This document shows positions 1-12,100 of a stretch of 64,000 nucleotides of DNA, piece after piece (position 1 is the stretch's first letter; every line of letters starts with the position of its first letter). Under the pieces are notes generated by a model. That model was given only the letters and a program-made list of their open reading frames with translations. It was not told the DNA's origin and made no database searches. Made by a program: the position numbers and the translations under genes. Source of the stretch: Edaphochlamys debaryana (Eukaryota; Chlorophyta; Chlorophyceae; Chlamydomonadales). The stretch covers positions 62,001 through 126,000 of the forward strand of contig JAEHOE010000020.1 in assembly GCA_016858145.1 (NCBI GenBank), written 5' to 3'.

Positions 1-3000
1 ACGCGGTGGACTCGCAGGGCCGCTCCTCCCTGCAGCACGCCATGCACCTGGACAGGGCGGCCAGCATCAAGGTGGCGGCCAGCCTGCTGCAGGTGGGGGG
101 GGCGGTGTCCTTTTGGGTGTTGGGTTGGTGGGGTTGGATACTGCCTCGACGTCTCTGATCCTTCCTTACTCTTGCCTCTCCCCCACCCCCGGCCCCCCAA
201 AGGCCGGTGCCCGGCCCGAGCGCGGGATCCAGTCCGAGACCGGGGCGTGGAAGCAGTGCTTTGACCTGGTGGGGGAGAGCTGGCCGCACAGGGCGGTGCG
301 ATACGGTGAGGCTGGGAGGGGGGGTGGGGTGGGGCGTGGAAAGGCTTGGTACTGGACAGGGGGCAGCGGGACCGGGGTTGCCAAGCAAGGCCCGGGGCTT
401 GGGCAGTGGTGCGAGGTCACCCGGGCGCTACGCCTCCCCCTATTGACTCTCTTCCACCCGCCACCCCCCCCACCCCTCCAGGCGCCTCCAAGTTCCTGGA
501 GCTGTGGGCGGGGTGCGGGGGCTCCCTGGAGCTGCTGGCCTCCACCGCCGACGACGCAGACGACATGCCGGGGGCGGAGCTCAAGGTGTGGGGGGGGGGG
601 ATGGGGGGGGGGGGGAGGGGAGGGAGGGGGGGGGGAGGGGGGGGGAGGCGGGAAGAGGGGGGGGAGGCGGGAAGAGGGGGGGGAGGCGGGGGAGGATTTG
701 GCTCATTTGGGGGGGATGGGGAAGTGGGAAGCAAGGGGAGGGGCGGGGCAAGGGGAGGGTGGGAGGGGGAGGGGCAATGGTCGAAACCGCCGAGTGCTTG
801 GCCGTGACTCCGCGACCGTGACTAATACTCTGTGTGTGGGTGGTGGTGGTGTGAAGTGGGAGGAAGAGGGAATGGGAGGAAGGATGGGAGAGGTAGTGGC
901 CGGGAGCCTAGGTCAAGGTGCATGTGTTGGGGGGTGGGGATGGGGGGAGGGACCGCTCCAGGGTACCTTACCTGTGGTGGGAAGGAGAGAGCAAGGAGCC
1001 CTGACCTTTAGCGGAACCTCCGCCCCCCTTCACTTCTACCCCTTCTTCCCGCCCACCCCTTCTAACCACTTCCCCCATGCCCCCTCCCCGTCTCCCCTAC
1101 CCCTCCGCCCTCCCCCCCTGTCAGGTGGAGGACAAGGGCGACTTCCTGGACTTCGCCCCCATGCGCCGGGTGGAGAATGCGGTGGAGGAGGAGGACGAGG
1201 AGCTGCTGGACGACGCAAACGAGGACAGCGAGGTGAGCGAGAGATACACGCACGGGGCTGCTGTGTATTCAGGGCTGCTCATGTAAAGGCCGGGAAAGCG
1301 TGGGCGCGGTGACTCGCCACGGGGCTGTGTATATGTTGAGCATTGCCTGACAGCAGATTGAGGATATCGAGGAGAGCGAGTTGGGTGGGCAGGCTGAACG
1401 GCCGACATGACTAATGAGAGACGAGGAGCCTTCCTCAGCAGTGCTGATTTATTCGCACGTGCGCTCGCCCCGCCCACTGCAGAAGGCCGCCGACGAGGAT
1501 GACATCGAGGGAGACGGCGGCGGCGGGTGCGAGCAGGGGGGGAGGGGGGGGGCGGGGTGGCCTGCCCCGGGGTCGAGGGAACCCCATCCATCCTTCGCGG
1601 CCTCCCTCGCCCTCCCCTTCCTCATTACCCTCATCCTCATCGTCCTCCCTTTCCACTCTTATCCCGCCATCAACTTATTTCCCTACCGGTACCCTCTTGC
1701 CTGCCTCTCCCTCCCCCATCCATTCCCCAGTGGTCCCGCCGGTGCGGTGGCCGAGGGCCGCGAGGACGGCGCCGGCGCTGACTCGGACGACGACTGCGGC
1801 AGTGACGTGGACGCCGAGGTGGCGGCGCTGGTGGCGGCGGGGGAGGTGGAGAGCCACTACCCCGGGCCCACGCCCACGCAGCTGCTGAGGTGGAGGCGGC
1901 GGGGCGCGCAGTGGTGAGCGCAGGGGGAGGAGGGGTAAGGGAGGGGAGAGAGGGGGAAGGGACGCAGGCGTCCACATGGCTGAAAACCCATGCTGGGCCA
2001 ACTGTCGTACGCGTAAGTTGCCGTACCGATGCGCGCAGGTGGGACGAGTTCTGGGTGGAGGACGACTCCCTGCCCGACTCGGACGTGGAGGGAGATCCGG
2101 ACTGGGCCGACCGGTACGACATCTGCGACGAGGTGCGTATGGACAGATCGATGCGTGGATTTGGGTGTGGCCAACTACGGGGCTGACCGACCCTGGTCCC
2201 TGGTCCCCTCCCTGGTCCCCTCCCCGATCCCTTCCCTCTACCCCCCAACCCACCCCAACCCCCAGGGTGATCACTGGATCGACGAGGAGGACGTGGAGGA
2301 TGAGATCTGGGCCGCCCTGCGTGATGAGCAGCGCCAGGCCGGTGGGTGGAAGGGGGGCCCTCCCAGTCCACGGTGCAAACGCAGACATCCCCTGTGGTCC
2401 TCGCCGCTAACCACTCTGCCATCACTTTCGTGCCTCGCCTTCCTTGCAGCCGCCGCTGTGCGCGCCGACCCCGCGGCCTTCGCGGGTATGGGCGAGGGCC
2501 CCGCCTTCGCTCCCTACGGCTCGCAGTCGCCCGCGAGGGGCGCTGCCGGCGCCTCCACGGACTCCCCCGACGCCGCGCCCCCCTCCCCCTCCATGATCCA
2601 CCGCGTGTCCAGCGGCCTGGCGCACAGACTGGTGGGGAGGGGGGAGGAGGAAGGCGGGGAGGGGTTGAGGAGGGAGGAGGGAGGAGGGAGCACGTGGGGG
2701 AGTGGCAACACCTTTGTCTCTGCAATGACCTCTTCACCCCTTCCCTCCTGCCTCCCCCCCCCCCCCCCCCCCCAGTTCAAGCACCGCCTGCCCAACGCCA
2801 TGGTGCCCCCCGAGGAGCCCCAGGACGCAGACGCCAAGTGAGGGAGGGGGGGTTGGGAGGGGGGAGGGGGGGTTGGGAGGGGGGAGGGGGGGTTGGGAGG
2901 GGGAAGGGGGGGTTGGGCGGGGGGAGGCGGGGGGAGACCAGAGGCAGCCTGTGCAATTCCAGGCCCCTCTCACCTACCGCCCCACTTAGCCTCACTGGCC

Positions 3001-6000
3001 CCCGTGCCTTCCTCCCCCCTCCCCCCCTGCATGCGTGCTCTTGTCCTCCCCACCCCCCCGCAGCACCTTTGCCGCCGGCAGCCCCAGCAAGTGGCTGCGC
3101 CGCAAGTCGTCCTCCAGCAGCCTCCCGGGCTCCCCCTCGGCCTCGGCCCGCGCCCTGGGGGTTCCCGCCGGCCCCTTCGGCTCCCCCGCTGCCGCCCCCG
3201 CCCCCTCGGCCCCCACGGCCCCCTCGGGGCCCTCCCCCTCCGCCCGGCGCGGGCTGGGCGGTACCTTTGCCCGGGGCACCCAAGTGCGGCCGGCGGGGCC
3301 GGTGGCGGAGGCCTTCGAGGTGCGCGGTGGATGGGGCCGATGGGTGGGTTGGTGCAGGGCGCTGAAAGAGGGGGGGGGGGTGAGAGGGGCCTGTTTCTGG
3401 GGTAGTGGGGCAGTGGGGTAGTGGGGCGGTGGGGCAGTGCGAGTGTGCCGGGTACCGGGCACCGGGAGAGGCGTTGCCGGGCGCTTCGACGGAGCACAGC
3501 TCCCTCCGCATGCGTGGCTGTTCAACTTCCCCCTCCTTCACCCCACGTGTATGGGGGCCGGGCCGGAGGCGTGTAGGAGGAAAAGGAGGGAGACACAGGG
3601 AGGGGAGGGGAGGTGTTTGTTGGTCCCAAGGCCGCAAAGAGCCACAGCAGCCCATGTGCGCCCTGCGCAGCATCCCCAGGCCTACCCCCTACCTACCCCC
3701 CCCCCCTTCTCCATTCCAACTGCAGGACGACGAGGACGATGACGCCATGGCGGACCTGGCGCGCAACCGCCCCCCCAGCGGCGGATCCGGTGCGGGATCC
3801 GGATCCGGTTCCGCTCGCGGTGGCGGCGGCGGTGTCGTACGAGCTGGGAGTGCGGGCAGCAACGGCTCCCGGGACCTGAGGACGGGAGACAGCCGGGACC
3901 AGGTGCGGTGTGCGTTCGGGTGTGTGTGTGGGGGGGGGATGGAGGGCGTGGAGGGCGAGGGAGGGAGGAGGGCGAGTGGCCATGCCATGATGGGGTGGTC
4001 GCTCGTTGGGTCCAAGGGTGAAGGGATGAAGAGGGTAAGAAGGCAAGGGGAAGGGACGACGAAGAGGGCATGCAGCAGGCAAGCAAGTGGGTGGCGGGGG
4101 GATCGGAGCAGGCGGCGAGCCTCCCTGGTGGTGGGAGTCAGCGGCGGCGGGTGTGGGGTCTTGGGGGGCTGTGAGGGGTATGTATGGGTTGAAGAAAGGC
4201 ATGAAGGGTGTGAAGGTTGGGATCCTGCCCCTTTTTAGAGCAACTAGAGCAACCCTCCCTCTAATGTTTGTCTCCCCCCCCCCCTACATCCGGGCCGCAG
4301 GAGGAGGGTGGGGGCGGTGTAGACCTGATTCAGGTGCTGCAGGTGAGTGAGTGCTCATGATCAGAAGCTCAAAGAAGCTCAAAGAAGCTCAAAGAAGCTC
4401 AAAGCGTCGTGCCTCCTCCCCGCTCCTCTCTTCCATGTTCCATCCCAATGTCCTTACTCTGCCCGGCTGCCCCCTTGCCCTTGACCCCTTCCCCTCCCCC
4501 CTAAACGCCAGTCCAAGCAGCAGGAGAAGATGGGGGCCGCGGTATCCAAGATGAACATGGTAGGGGGCTAGGGCGACGGGATAGGAGGGGAGCCATGGCC
4601 TCAAAGGCCTCCATGGTATGTGTGGCTATGTGGGCCTTTCAAAAGGGGGGAGGCACTGGCCGCCGCGATTTCGGGGCTGTGATGACCAGTCCGGCCACCT
4701 CAGACCTCCCGCCTTCGTCCTCATTCCCTGCCTCCCCCTCCCCCTCCGCCCCCCCCCCGCCAAGGTTGCCTCCAAGAGCTACGCCGCCCTCAACGCAAAG
4801 GCCGGGTCCCTCATCTCAGGAACCAAGGGTGAGCCCCATCTAGCGGCTCGGAGCTGATGCTCCTGAGGTGCCAGCGCAACTTGCGCTTGGAAAGCCCAAC
4901 CAGTGCACAGTGAAATCCCAACCAAGCGGTGACCCCCCCCCCTCCCCCCAGGCGAGGTGCTGTGGGCCAACGAGCCCTACTACCAGCCCGCCACCCGCTA
5001 CAACGACCTGCCCGCCTACATGAAGGTACGTGTGTGTGTGGGGGGGAAGGGGCCGAGGGGGTTACGCCAAACTGAAGTGAGGGCTGCTCTTGAGCGGTGC
5101 GCACCCTGAGCCTCAACTTCCAACCCTCCCTCCCCCCCCTCCCCCCCCCTCTCCCCCCCCCACCCAGGTGGACACCGAGCCCCTCCCCGATGCCGTGTAC
5201 GCCAAGCACGAGGCAGCCTTCGACGCACGGGTGGAGGAGCTGCTGGTCACCAAGCCCATCAAGGTGGGGGGAGGGGGGAGGCGCTCGGAGAGTGTACCAT
5301 GCCCAACATCCACCCACCCCCCCTTCTTCCCCTCTTCACTCCCCCCCCCCCCCCCCCCCCCCCCTCAGGAGGACAAGCGCCTCGAGGGAGCCGACCTGCG
5401 CGCACGGTGGGGCGTGGGGGAGGAGAGAGGGACATGGCCTAACCGCCCCAGGGTCATGGCCTTACACGTGCGTACCCAATGCTAGTATCCGTCCCTACCA
5501 GTCCCCCAGCCACACATCCCTAAACATCTCCACGTGTTCCCCCTCTCGCCCCTCCATCCGCCCCCCCCCAGCAACATTGACTGGTACCTCAAGTCCATGT
5601 CCCCCATCGAGTACCCCCTCAAGATCGGCAAGTGGAAATCATTCGCCAAGATGTCCAAGAAGGTGCGCACGGGCATGCATGCGGGCCTGGGCAGTGTGTA
5701 CGGCAGATCACACATGCGCATCTCATCATGGGAGCAGATCCATCCGCGGCTGCTGACTTATCTAAATCACACCTCACCCCAGCCCACGCTCTACCCACCC
5801 GCCCTCTCCCCACCCCGCCCCCGCCCCCAGGCCATCCTCGCCGCCCGCCTGAGGAGGCCCTGCAAGCCGGGGGAGAAGCCCAAGATCCGCAAGAAGACGG
5901 TACGGCCGGGGGCGTGCACGTGGTGGGACCGGTGCTCGCTCGCGCGTTGTGGCGATGTCCGAGTGGTCCGGGAAGTGCTATCCTTTGGACGTGTGGTTCA

Positions 6001-6182
6001 TCCGAATTCTCCCTCTCCTCCACCCCTCCCTCCCCACCTCGTCCCCACCTCCCACCCCCTCCCGACCTTCAGGCCTGGTTCGGCCTGCCCGACCTGCCCA
6101 CGCGCCCCGAGCTGGCGCTGACCTCCCCCCTGGCCTACGCTGTGCGCCTGTGCCGCCCCAAGTGCGTCGAGGTGCTGACGAG
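1..6182 (+). other. Exon map of ankyrin gene, part 1 (acidic N-terminal region)
   Basis: Proposed exons: 1-92, 203-305, 482-585, 1125-1232, 1483-1526, 1731-1913, 2039-2132, 2266-2341, 2450-2631, 2776-2837, 3064-3319, 3726-3902, 4301-4342, 4512-4559, 4765-4828, 4952-5025, 5168-5263, 5369-5406, 5572-5662, 5831-5899, 6073-6182. Phases are consistent across each junction, for example TG|G rebuilds Trp between 1913 and 2039. A further acidic micro-exon near 1357-1385 is possible but has no donor that keeps frame, and skipping it keeps frame, so I leave it out. The encoded region is rich in EEEDEE and DSDVEGDPD-type runs, then Ser/Pro/Ala-rich (3064-3319) and Gly/Ser-rich (3726-3902). Confidence 0.75.
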
Positions 6183-9100
6183 GTGAGAGAAGGGTTAGAG
6201 GGGAGGGGAGAAAGGGCGGAAGTGGGGAACTGTCAAGAGCGCTCGTCTCACTTTCTGACTAGCGCTGTGTTGTCAGGCATACTGCCTCCTCTATCTGTTG
6301 TTGGTGGGAGGCAGGCTGAGAGACCGCACTTCACCCTCCCTTCCCTCTCCCTCCCCCCCCCCAGAAGGCGGGGGGGAGGGATCGAGGTCTAAGTAACCGT
6401 GTGTTGCTAAGATCATGGTCCAAGCGCGTGGTCTCCAGCATCAGGAAAGTTAGACAGCGAAGAGACCGCACTAAATTCCCCTTGCATCTTCCTCCTGCCC
6501 CCCCTTCCAGGCTGAGCGGCGCGCTGCCCAACCTCCCCGACGCCCACGGAGTGACGCCCCTGTCGTACGCCCTGTTCCTGCTGGCCAAGTGAGGGGGGGG
6601 AAGGGGGACCAAGGGAAGGAAGGGTGATAATAAAAGATCTGGGTCGGGACAGAGACAGTGACCGCCCCATGTCACATGCCCAGCACTCCTCCTCTCCTGT
6701 CCTTCACGTATTACCTCCTCCCCCCCCCCCAGGGAGCGTCACAACAAGTCCCTGCAGTCCATCGTGGACCTCCTGCTGGCGGCCCGGCCCCTGGTGGACA
6801 CCGCCACAGTCTGGTGGGGGCGGAGGGGGGGGCGGGGGACCGTGTGTGTGTATTGCAAGGAGGGCTGGCGGTAGAGGCCTGACAGTCCCCGTCTCACCTG
6901 ATACCCCCTTATTTCTCCAACCCCCCCCCCCAGGAACCTGGTGCTCAAGAAGCGCATGGCCAAGGACCTGGCCTGGGCGGAGGCGGACGCGGCGGCAAAG
7001 GTGGGGGGGGGGGGACAGGGGGCCGGGGGGGGCGGGCTTGTGGGGCAGCTGACAGAGCAGCCTGCGCGTTGGGGCGCCCTCATTGCTTGCCGCCTTCGAC
7101 CACCTGCCCCCTCGTCCCCTGGGTAAGCCCTGCACCCCGCATCACCGCCTCCTCCACAACCCCTTACCCCTCCGTTTCCTGTCAGGACAGAGCGAGGGGG
7201 CGCCCTGCCACTTGGCCCCTGCATGGTCGTAGCCCCACGCCCGCATGCCTCACTGTCAAACCTCAATGAGTGCTGCCGTTGTGCACCTCCTACTCCCCCC
7301 CCTCCCCCTCCCCCCAGGGCGGTGTCGAGAAGCTGCCCCGCGCCCAGCGCAAGGCGCTCAAGGAGCAGCAGCAGCTGGTGGGGGGGGAGGGGGGGGGATG
7401 TCTGCCAGGGCCCTGTGAAGGGTACTGCGCTACGCCTGCTGGGTCCGTGGGCGTGTGTGATTCGAAGTGGGTCATCACCCAATATCATCACTCCCACACA
7501 CCCCTTCCCCTTGAACCGCCCCCAGTACGGCTACCTGAAGGACAACTACTCGGCCCGCGACTTCCCGTCCGTCATGGAGCCCCTGGTGCTGGGTGGGTCA
7601 GGCATAGGGGGGAGGGGGGGGTTAGACATAGCTGACAGGGGGAGGGGAAGGATGGATATGGGCTCGGGCTTACTACACACACTGGCACCTGGTTATCGCG
7701 CCTTAACCCGAGCATCTAAACACACGCCCCCCCTCTCCCCCCCTCCGCCCCCCAGCCACGCTGCTCAACGACGTGGGCCGCCTCACGGTGCTGGTGCGCC
7801 GCTGCGGGGCCAACCTCAACAACGCCTGGGTGTTCCTGCCCGACATACCCACGTACTTTCAGGGACTGGTGAGAATGGGACGCCTGTGTGTGCAAGGACA
7901 GGGAGGGGTTGCAGGTGCTTTGTTTGAGGCTTGATCCTGACCTCCCCCCCCCCTGTCCCTCCCGTTCCTCCCCCGCAGTGGGAGAAGCAGCTGGGCAAGT
8001 GCCACAGCCGCGTGACGCCCCTGCACGTGGGCATATGTCAGAAGAAGTACGACACAGTCAAGTGAGTGCGGCTGCGTGCTGTACGGCACACGTGTCATGC
8101 GTGTACGGCAATCTGGAGCATCCTTGATACACACATCGGCATCGCACGCTCCCCGAAACCCTGCACCTCTGGGCCCCCTCAGGTCGCTTCTGGATCTGGG
8201 CTGCGATCCCAACCTCACCGGATCCGAGTACAGCGGAAACATCCACAAGGCAAGAATGGGGGGCAGGGGTGCCACGAGCAAGAGATGGCGGGGATTGCCC
8301 CTTCTGTACGTCTGTAGTCTCTCGGGGGAAGGGCAGGCAGGGGCGTCCTACCTGACCTGCAGCCGAAAAGCCAACTCCCAACTCTCTCTCCATCCCCCCC
8401 TTCGCCCTCAACCTCCCGCCGCCTTCTCTGATCAGATCTCACTCTTCCTCCCTTCCACCTTCGCAACCCCCCAGGACCTGCAGCGGGCCGCCAACTCTTG
8501 CTTCTTGGCTCCTTGCCATCCTATCCTTGCCACTTCTGAGCTTCCTTGCTTTCCTCCCTTCTTTCCTTCACCCTCTCCCTCCTCCCCCCAGGACCTGCAG
8601 CGGGCCGCCAAGCTGATAAAGAGCAAGATGTCGGACGCACGGGCGCTTAAGGCCACGGTGAGGGGGGGGAGAGGGGTGAAGGGAGGCCGGGAAAGGCGGT
8701 CATGCGAAGGGAGCGGGCGAAGCTTAGCACTACGGATGCCCTTCGCCCACCTTCTCCCTCTTTCCCCCCTCCCCCCCTGTCAGGGCAAGGGCGCCAACCC
8801 GTACGCCAAGCTGTGGAGCTCCGTGCCCACCTCCCTCATGGGGGTGCTGGTGGGCATGAAGAAGGTGGGGGGGGGGCGGAAGGAGGGGGATCGGGGGGAA
8901 AGAGGAGGGGTAATACACACACGCACACGCGTGCCGTGCTGTCACCTCCCTCATGGGGGTGCTGGTGGGCATGAAGAAGGTGGGGGGGGGGGCGGAAGGA
9001 GGGGGATCGGGGGGGAAGAGGAGGGGTAATACACACACGCACACGCGTGCCGTGCTGTCACCTCCCTCATGGGGGTGCTGGTGGGCATGAAGAAGGTGGG

Positions 9101-12100
9101 GGGGGGGCGGAAGGAGGGGGATCGGGGGGAAAGAGGAGGGGTAATACACACACGCACACGCGTGCCGTGCTGTCACCTCCCTCATGGGGGTGCTGGTGGG
9201 CATGAAGAAGGTGGGGGGGGGGGCGGAAGGAGGGGGATCGGGGGGAAAGAGGAGGGGTAATACACACACGCACACGCGTGCCGTGCTGTCACCTCCCTCA
9301 TGGGGGTGCTGGTGGGCATGAAGAAGGTGGGGGGGGGGCGGAAGGAGGGGGATCGGGGGGAAAGAGGAGGGGTAATACACACACGCACACGCGTGCCGTG
9401 CTGTCACCTCCCTCATGGGGGTGCTGGTGGGCATGAAGAAGGTGGGGGGGGGAGAGGGGGAGAGGGGGGGAGGAGGGGTGTTTGTTGCTGAGCGAGCGGG
9501 ATCGCGCAGACGCCGGGGGGGGGGAGGAGGGGGAAGAGTGGGAGGACCCGGGGCTTGACCACACGGCCACAGCCCCTACCTCAAGCACAGTGGCCTGCGG
9601 CCACCCACCCCAATGCACCCTTACGGGTGTGGACGCTCAAGGACGGCCTTCATTCCACGCCTCACATCCCCACCTCCTCTCTCTTCTACCCCCCAGTTCA
9701 TTTCGAGCATTGAGATCCCCGGCCTCACCAAGCCCCACCCCTGGCTCTCGTGAGTGGGAGGGGACTGGTGTGGCCAGCTCTGTGGTCGGAGGGGGATTGA
9801 AGGCCAACGCAGCCCAGGGTTTCCCAGGGTTTCCCAGGGTGGCGTCCAGGCATGTGCTGCGATGACAAGTGGATACAGACCTCCCGCCTAGGGATTCCGT
9901 CATTCCGGCCTTTTCCTCAATCTCACGCCCCCCCCCCCCCCCCGCCCGCCCCCCTCCCCCACCCCTACCTTAGGCCGCTGCACCTGGCCTGCCGCTTTGG
10001 CCTGGCGTCCATCAGGTAGGGAGGGATGCTCAATGAGGTATAAGAATGACATGCCATCAACTGCACTAACTGATTAACCACCTGACCAACCGCCAACTGC
10101 CCGCAGCTTCATGCTGATCCGCCGCGGCGCTGCGCTCAACGGCGGCCCCGCTGCGGCCGTTGCGCCCAAGAGCCCGCTGGAGGAGGCGCTGGCCTACGCG
10201 CGGGCCAACTGCCAGGCGTACGGCACCACGTCAGAGCGTGAGTCATGCCATGCGTGCCGTACGTGTACGGAATCTTGGCCGGGTGCGAGCCGGCCAATAG
10301 TGCGTTTCCTTCTCCTTTACCCATTCTACCCCCCTCCGCCCCCAGGCTTCAACTTCAACTACATCCTGGAGCAGGTGGGTCTGAAATCGGCCTGGAGTGG
10401 GCCTGGGGCGGACCTGGAGTGGGCCTGAGTGGGCCTGTGCTGGCCTGAGCTGGGCCTGGGTTCAAGCGCCCTCAATGTGACGCCGAGCCGTGTCTCCTCC
10501 CCTCCCGTGTCTGCTTCCCCCCATCCCTCCCCCCTCTCCCCTCTTCCCCCCCCCTGCCCCCAGGCCTGCGTCCAGGAGATGGAGGGCAACAGGGAGGTGA
10601 TCGCACAGGCCCTGCAGGACCACGCGGTGAGTGGCCCCGTGTTGGGCCTGGGTTGGGCCCTTGATGTTGGACCTTGAAGGGGCCCGATCTAACGGGTCTC
10701 ACGCTGGGCCATGGGGTCCCGCAAGTTGGGCCCGGCCGGCACTCGAGAGGGGGCGTCGTGCTATGCCTCCGGGGAACAAACAAAACCGCCGTGCATGTGC
10801 ATCTGCCGTACATGTGTCGTGCCGCAGGCCGAGATCGACGAGTGGATGCGCAAGATCCGGGCCAAGGCGGAGGCCATCCAGGCCAAGGGCTCGGGCAAGG
10901 TGGGCTCAGGGCCGAGGAGACCTTCGACGTGGACTGAGCCAGTTCCTGCACGCGCCGCAGCAAATTGTCTTCTACCGGTGATCTGTTGTCCATTTCCGTT
11001 GTAACCCCGATTGAATGAGAGTTTGGGGGTTTGAAGCCCAATGCGGCCCTCCGCTGCCCCCCCATCCCAATCCCCAAAGGACAAGAAGTCGGTGGAGCAG
11101 ATCATGGCGGCGGTGAGTCGCATCTGCATCTGGATCCAAATCTGGATAGAGCTGGGTCTGGATCCGAGATGGGAAGAATTGATTGATATGTAGGCCTCCG
11201 TGTTGTACATAAACCCAGCAGGAACGTGAACAGCGGCAGCGGGCTCGCTTGCCAACCCTTTGTAATTCCCACGTTCAAGCCCAAGAAGCACCCCCCCTGC
11301 CCCTGCCCTACCCCTCTCCCCCCTTCCTCTCCCCCGGTCAGGCCATCGCCCTCAAGGCCCTGGGGGGGAGGCTGGCGGGATTCGACGTGGATCACCTCAA
11401 GAAGATCCCCATGCCGGGAGGTGGGTACGGCAGCGAGCGAGGGGGGTGCATCTTGGATTGGCGCTTGGCGTGATGCGGGGGCCTGGTGGGCTGGGAGCGT
11501 GGGAGAGAAGGGGCGGCGATGAGGAGATCCCGCGTGCCGGTAGGTGGGTTCATGTGCATCTGCGCCTAGGTGGGGACAAGGCTCTACCAAGGTGCACTGT
11601 ACAATGGCTGGCTAGAGCCATCCGCGCGCCCCCACCCTCATCCCTCCCCTTCGCCTCCTCTTGCCCTACCTGTCCTGCCCGCGACCTGTCCTGTACCTGT
11701 CCTGTCCTTTACCCCATCCCCTCCCCCCCAGCCAACCTATTCGTGCTGGCGGACCGGGCCAAGGGGGCGTACAAGGACGCACTGGTGGGTAGAGGGGGAG
11801 GGGGGAAGGGGGGGAAGGGGGTGGAGTTTGAGTCAGACCGGCACTCAGGAGGCCGCCCTGCTCGTCCCTCTTACGTAATCAGGCCATGATGGATCCGATC
11901 AAGGTGTCGATGAAGGCGGTCTGCGCGGCGGCCAAGATCCTGGTCAAGATCGTGGTGGCCATGGTGAGATCTGGATCTGGACCTGGACTGAGCCCCCGAA
12001 GCCCTCATTTAAAACCCTCTTCCCCCCCCCCCCCCTCAACCCTGTGCTTCCCCCTCCCCTCCCCCTCCCCCTCCCCCCCCCCCCAGATGAAGCGCCCCAT

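Noticed and set aside
113..1312. Long open frames running through the first introns (for example 113-1312, 346-807)
   Set aside because: They read through G-runs and C-runs of introns, giving Gly/Pro-only low-complexity peptides, while the true frame follows exons joined at GT...AG.
1354..1390. Acidic micro-exon (IEDIEESE) in the ankyrin gene
   Set aside because: It has a usable acceptor (ACAGCAG) but no donor that preserves frame; omitting it keeps the flanking exons in phase.
8829..9455. CRISPR-like array
   Set aside because: Units are identical along their whole length with no unique spacers, span an exon-intron junction, and the genome is eukaryotic.
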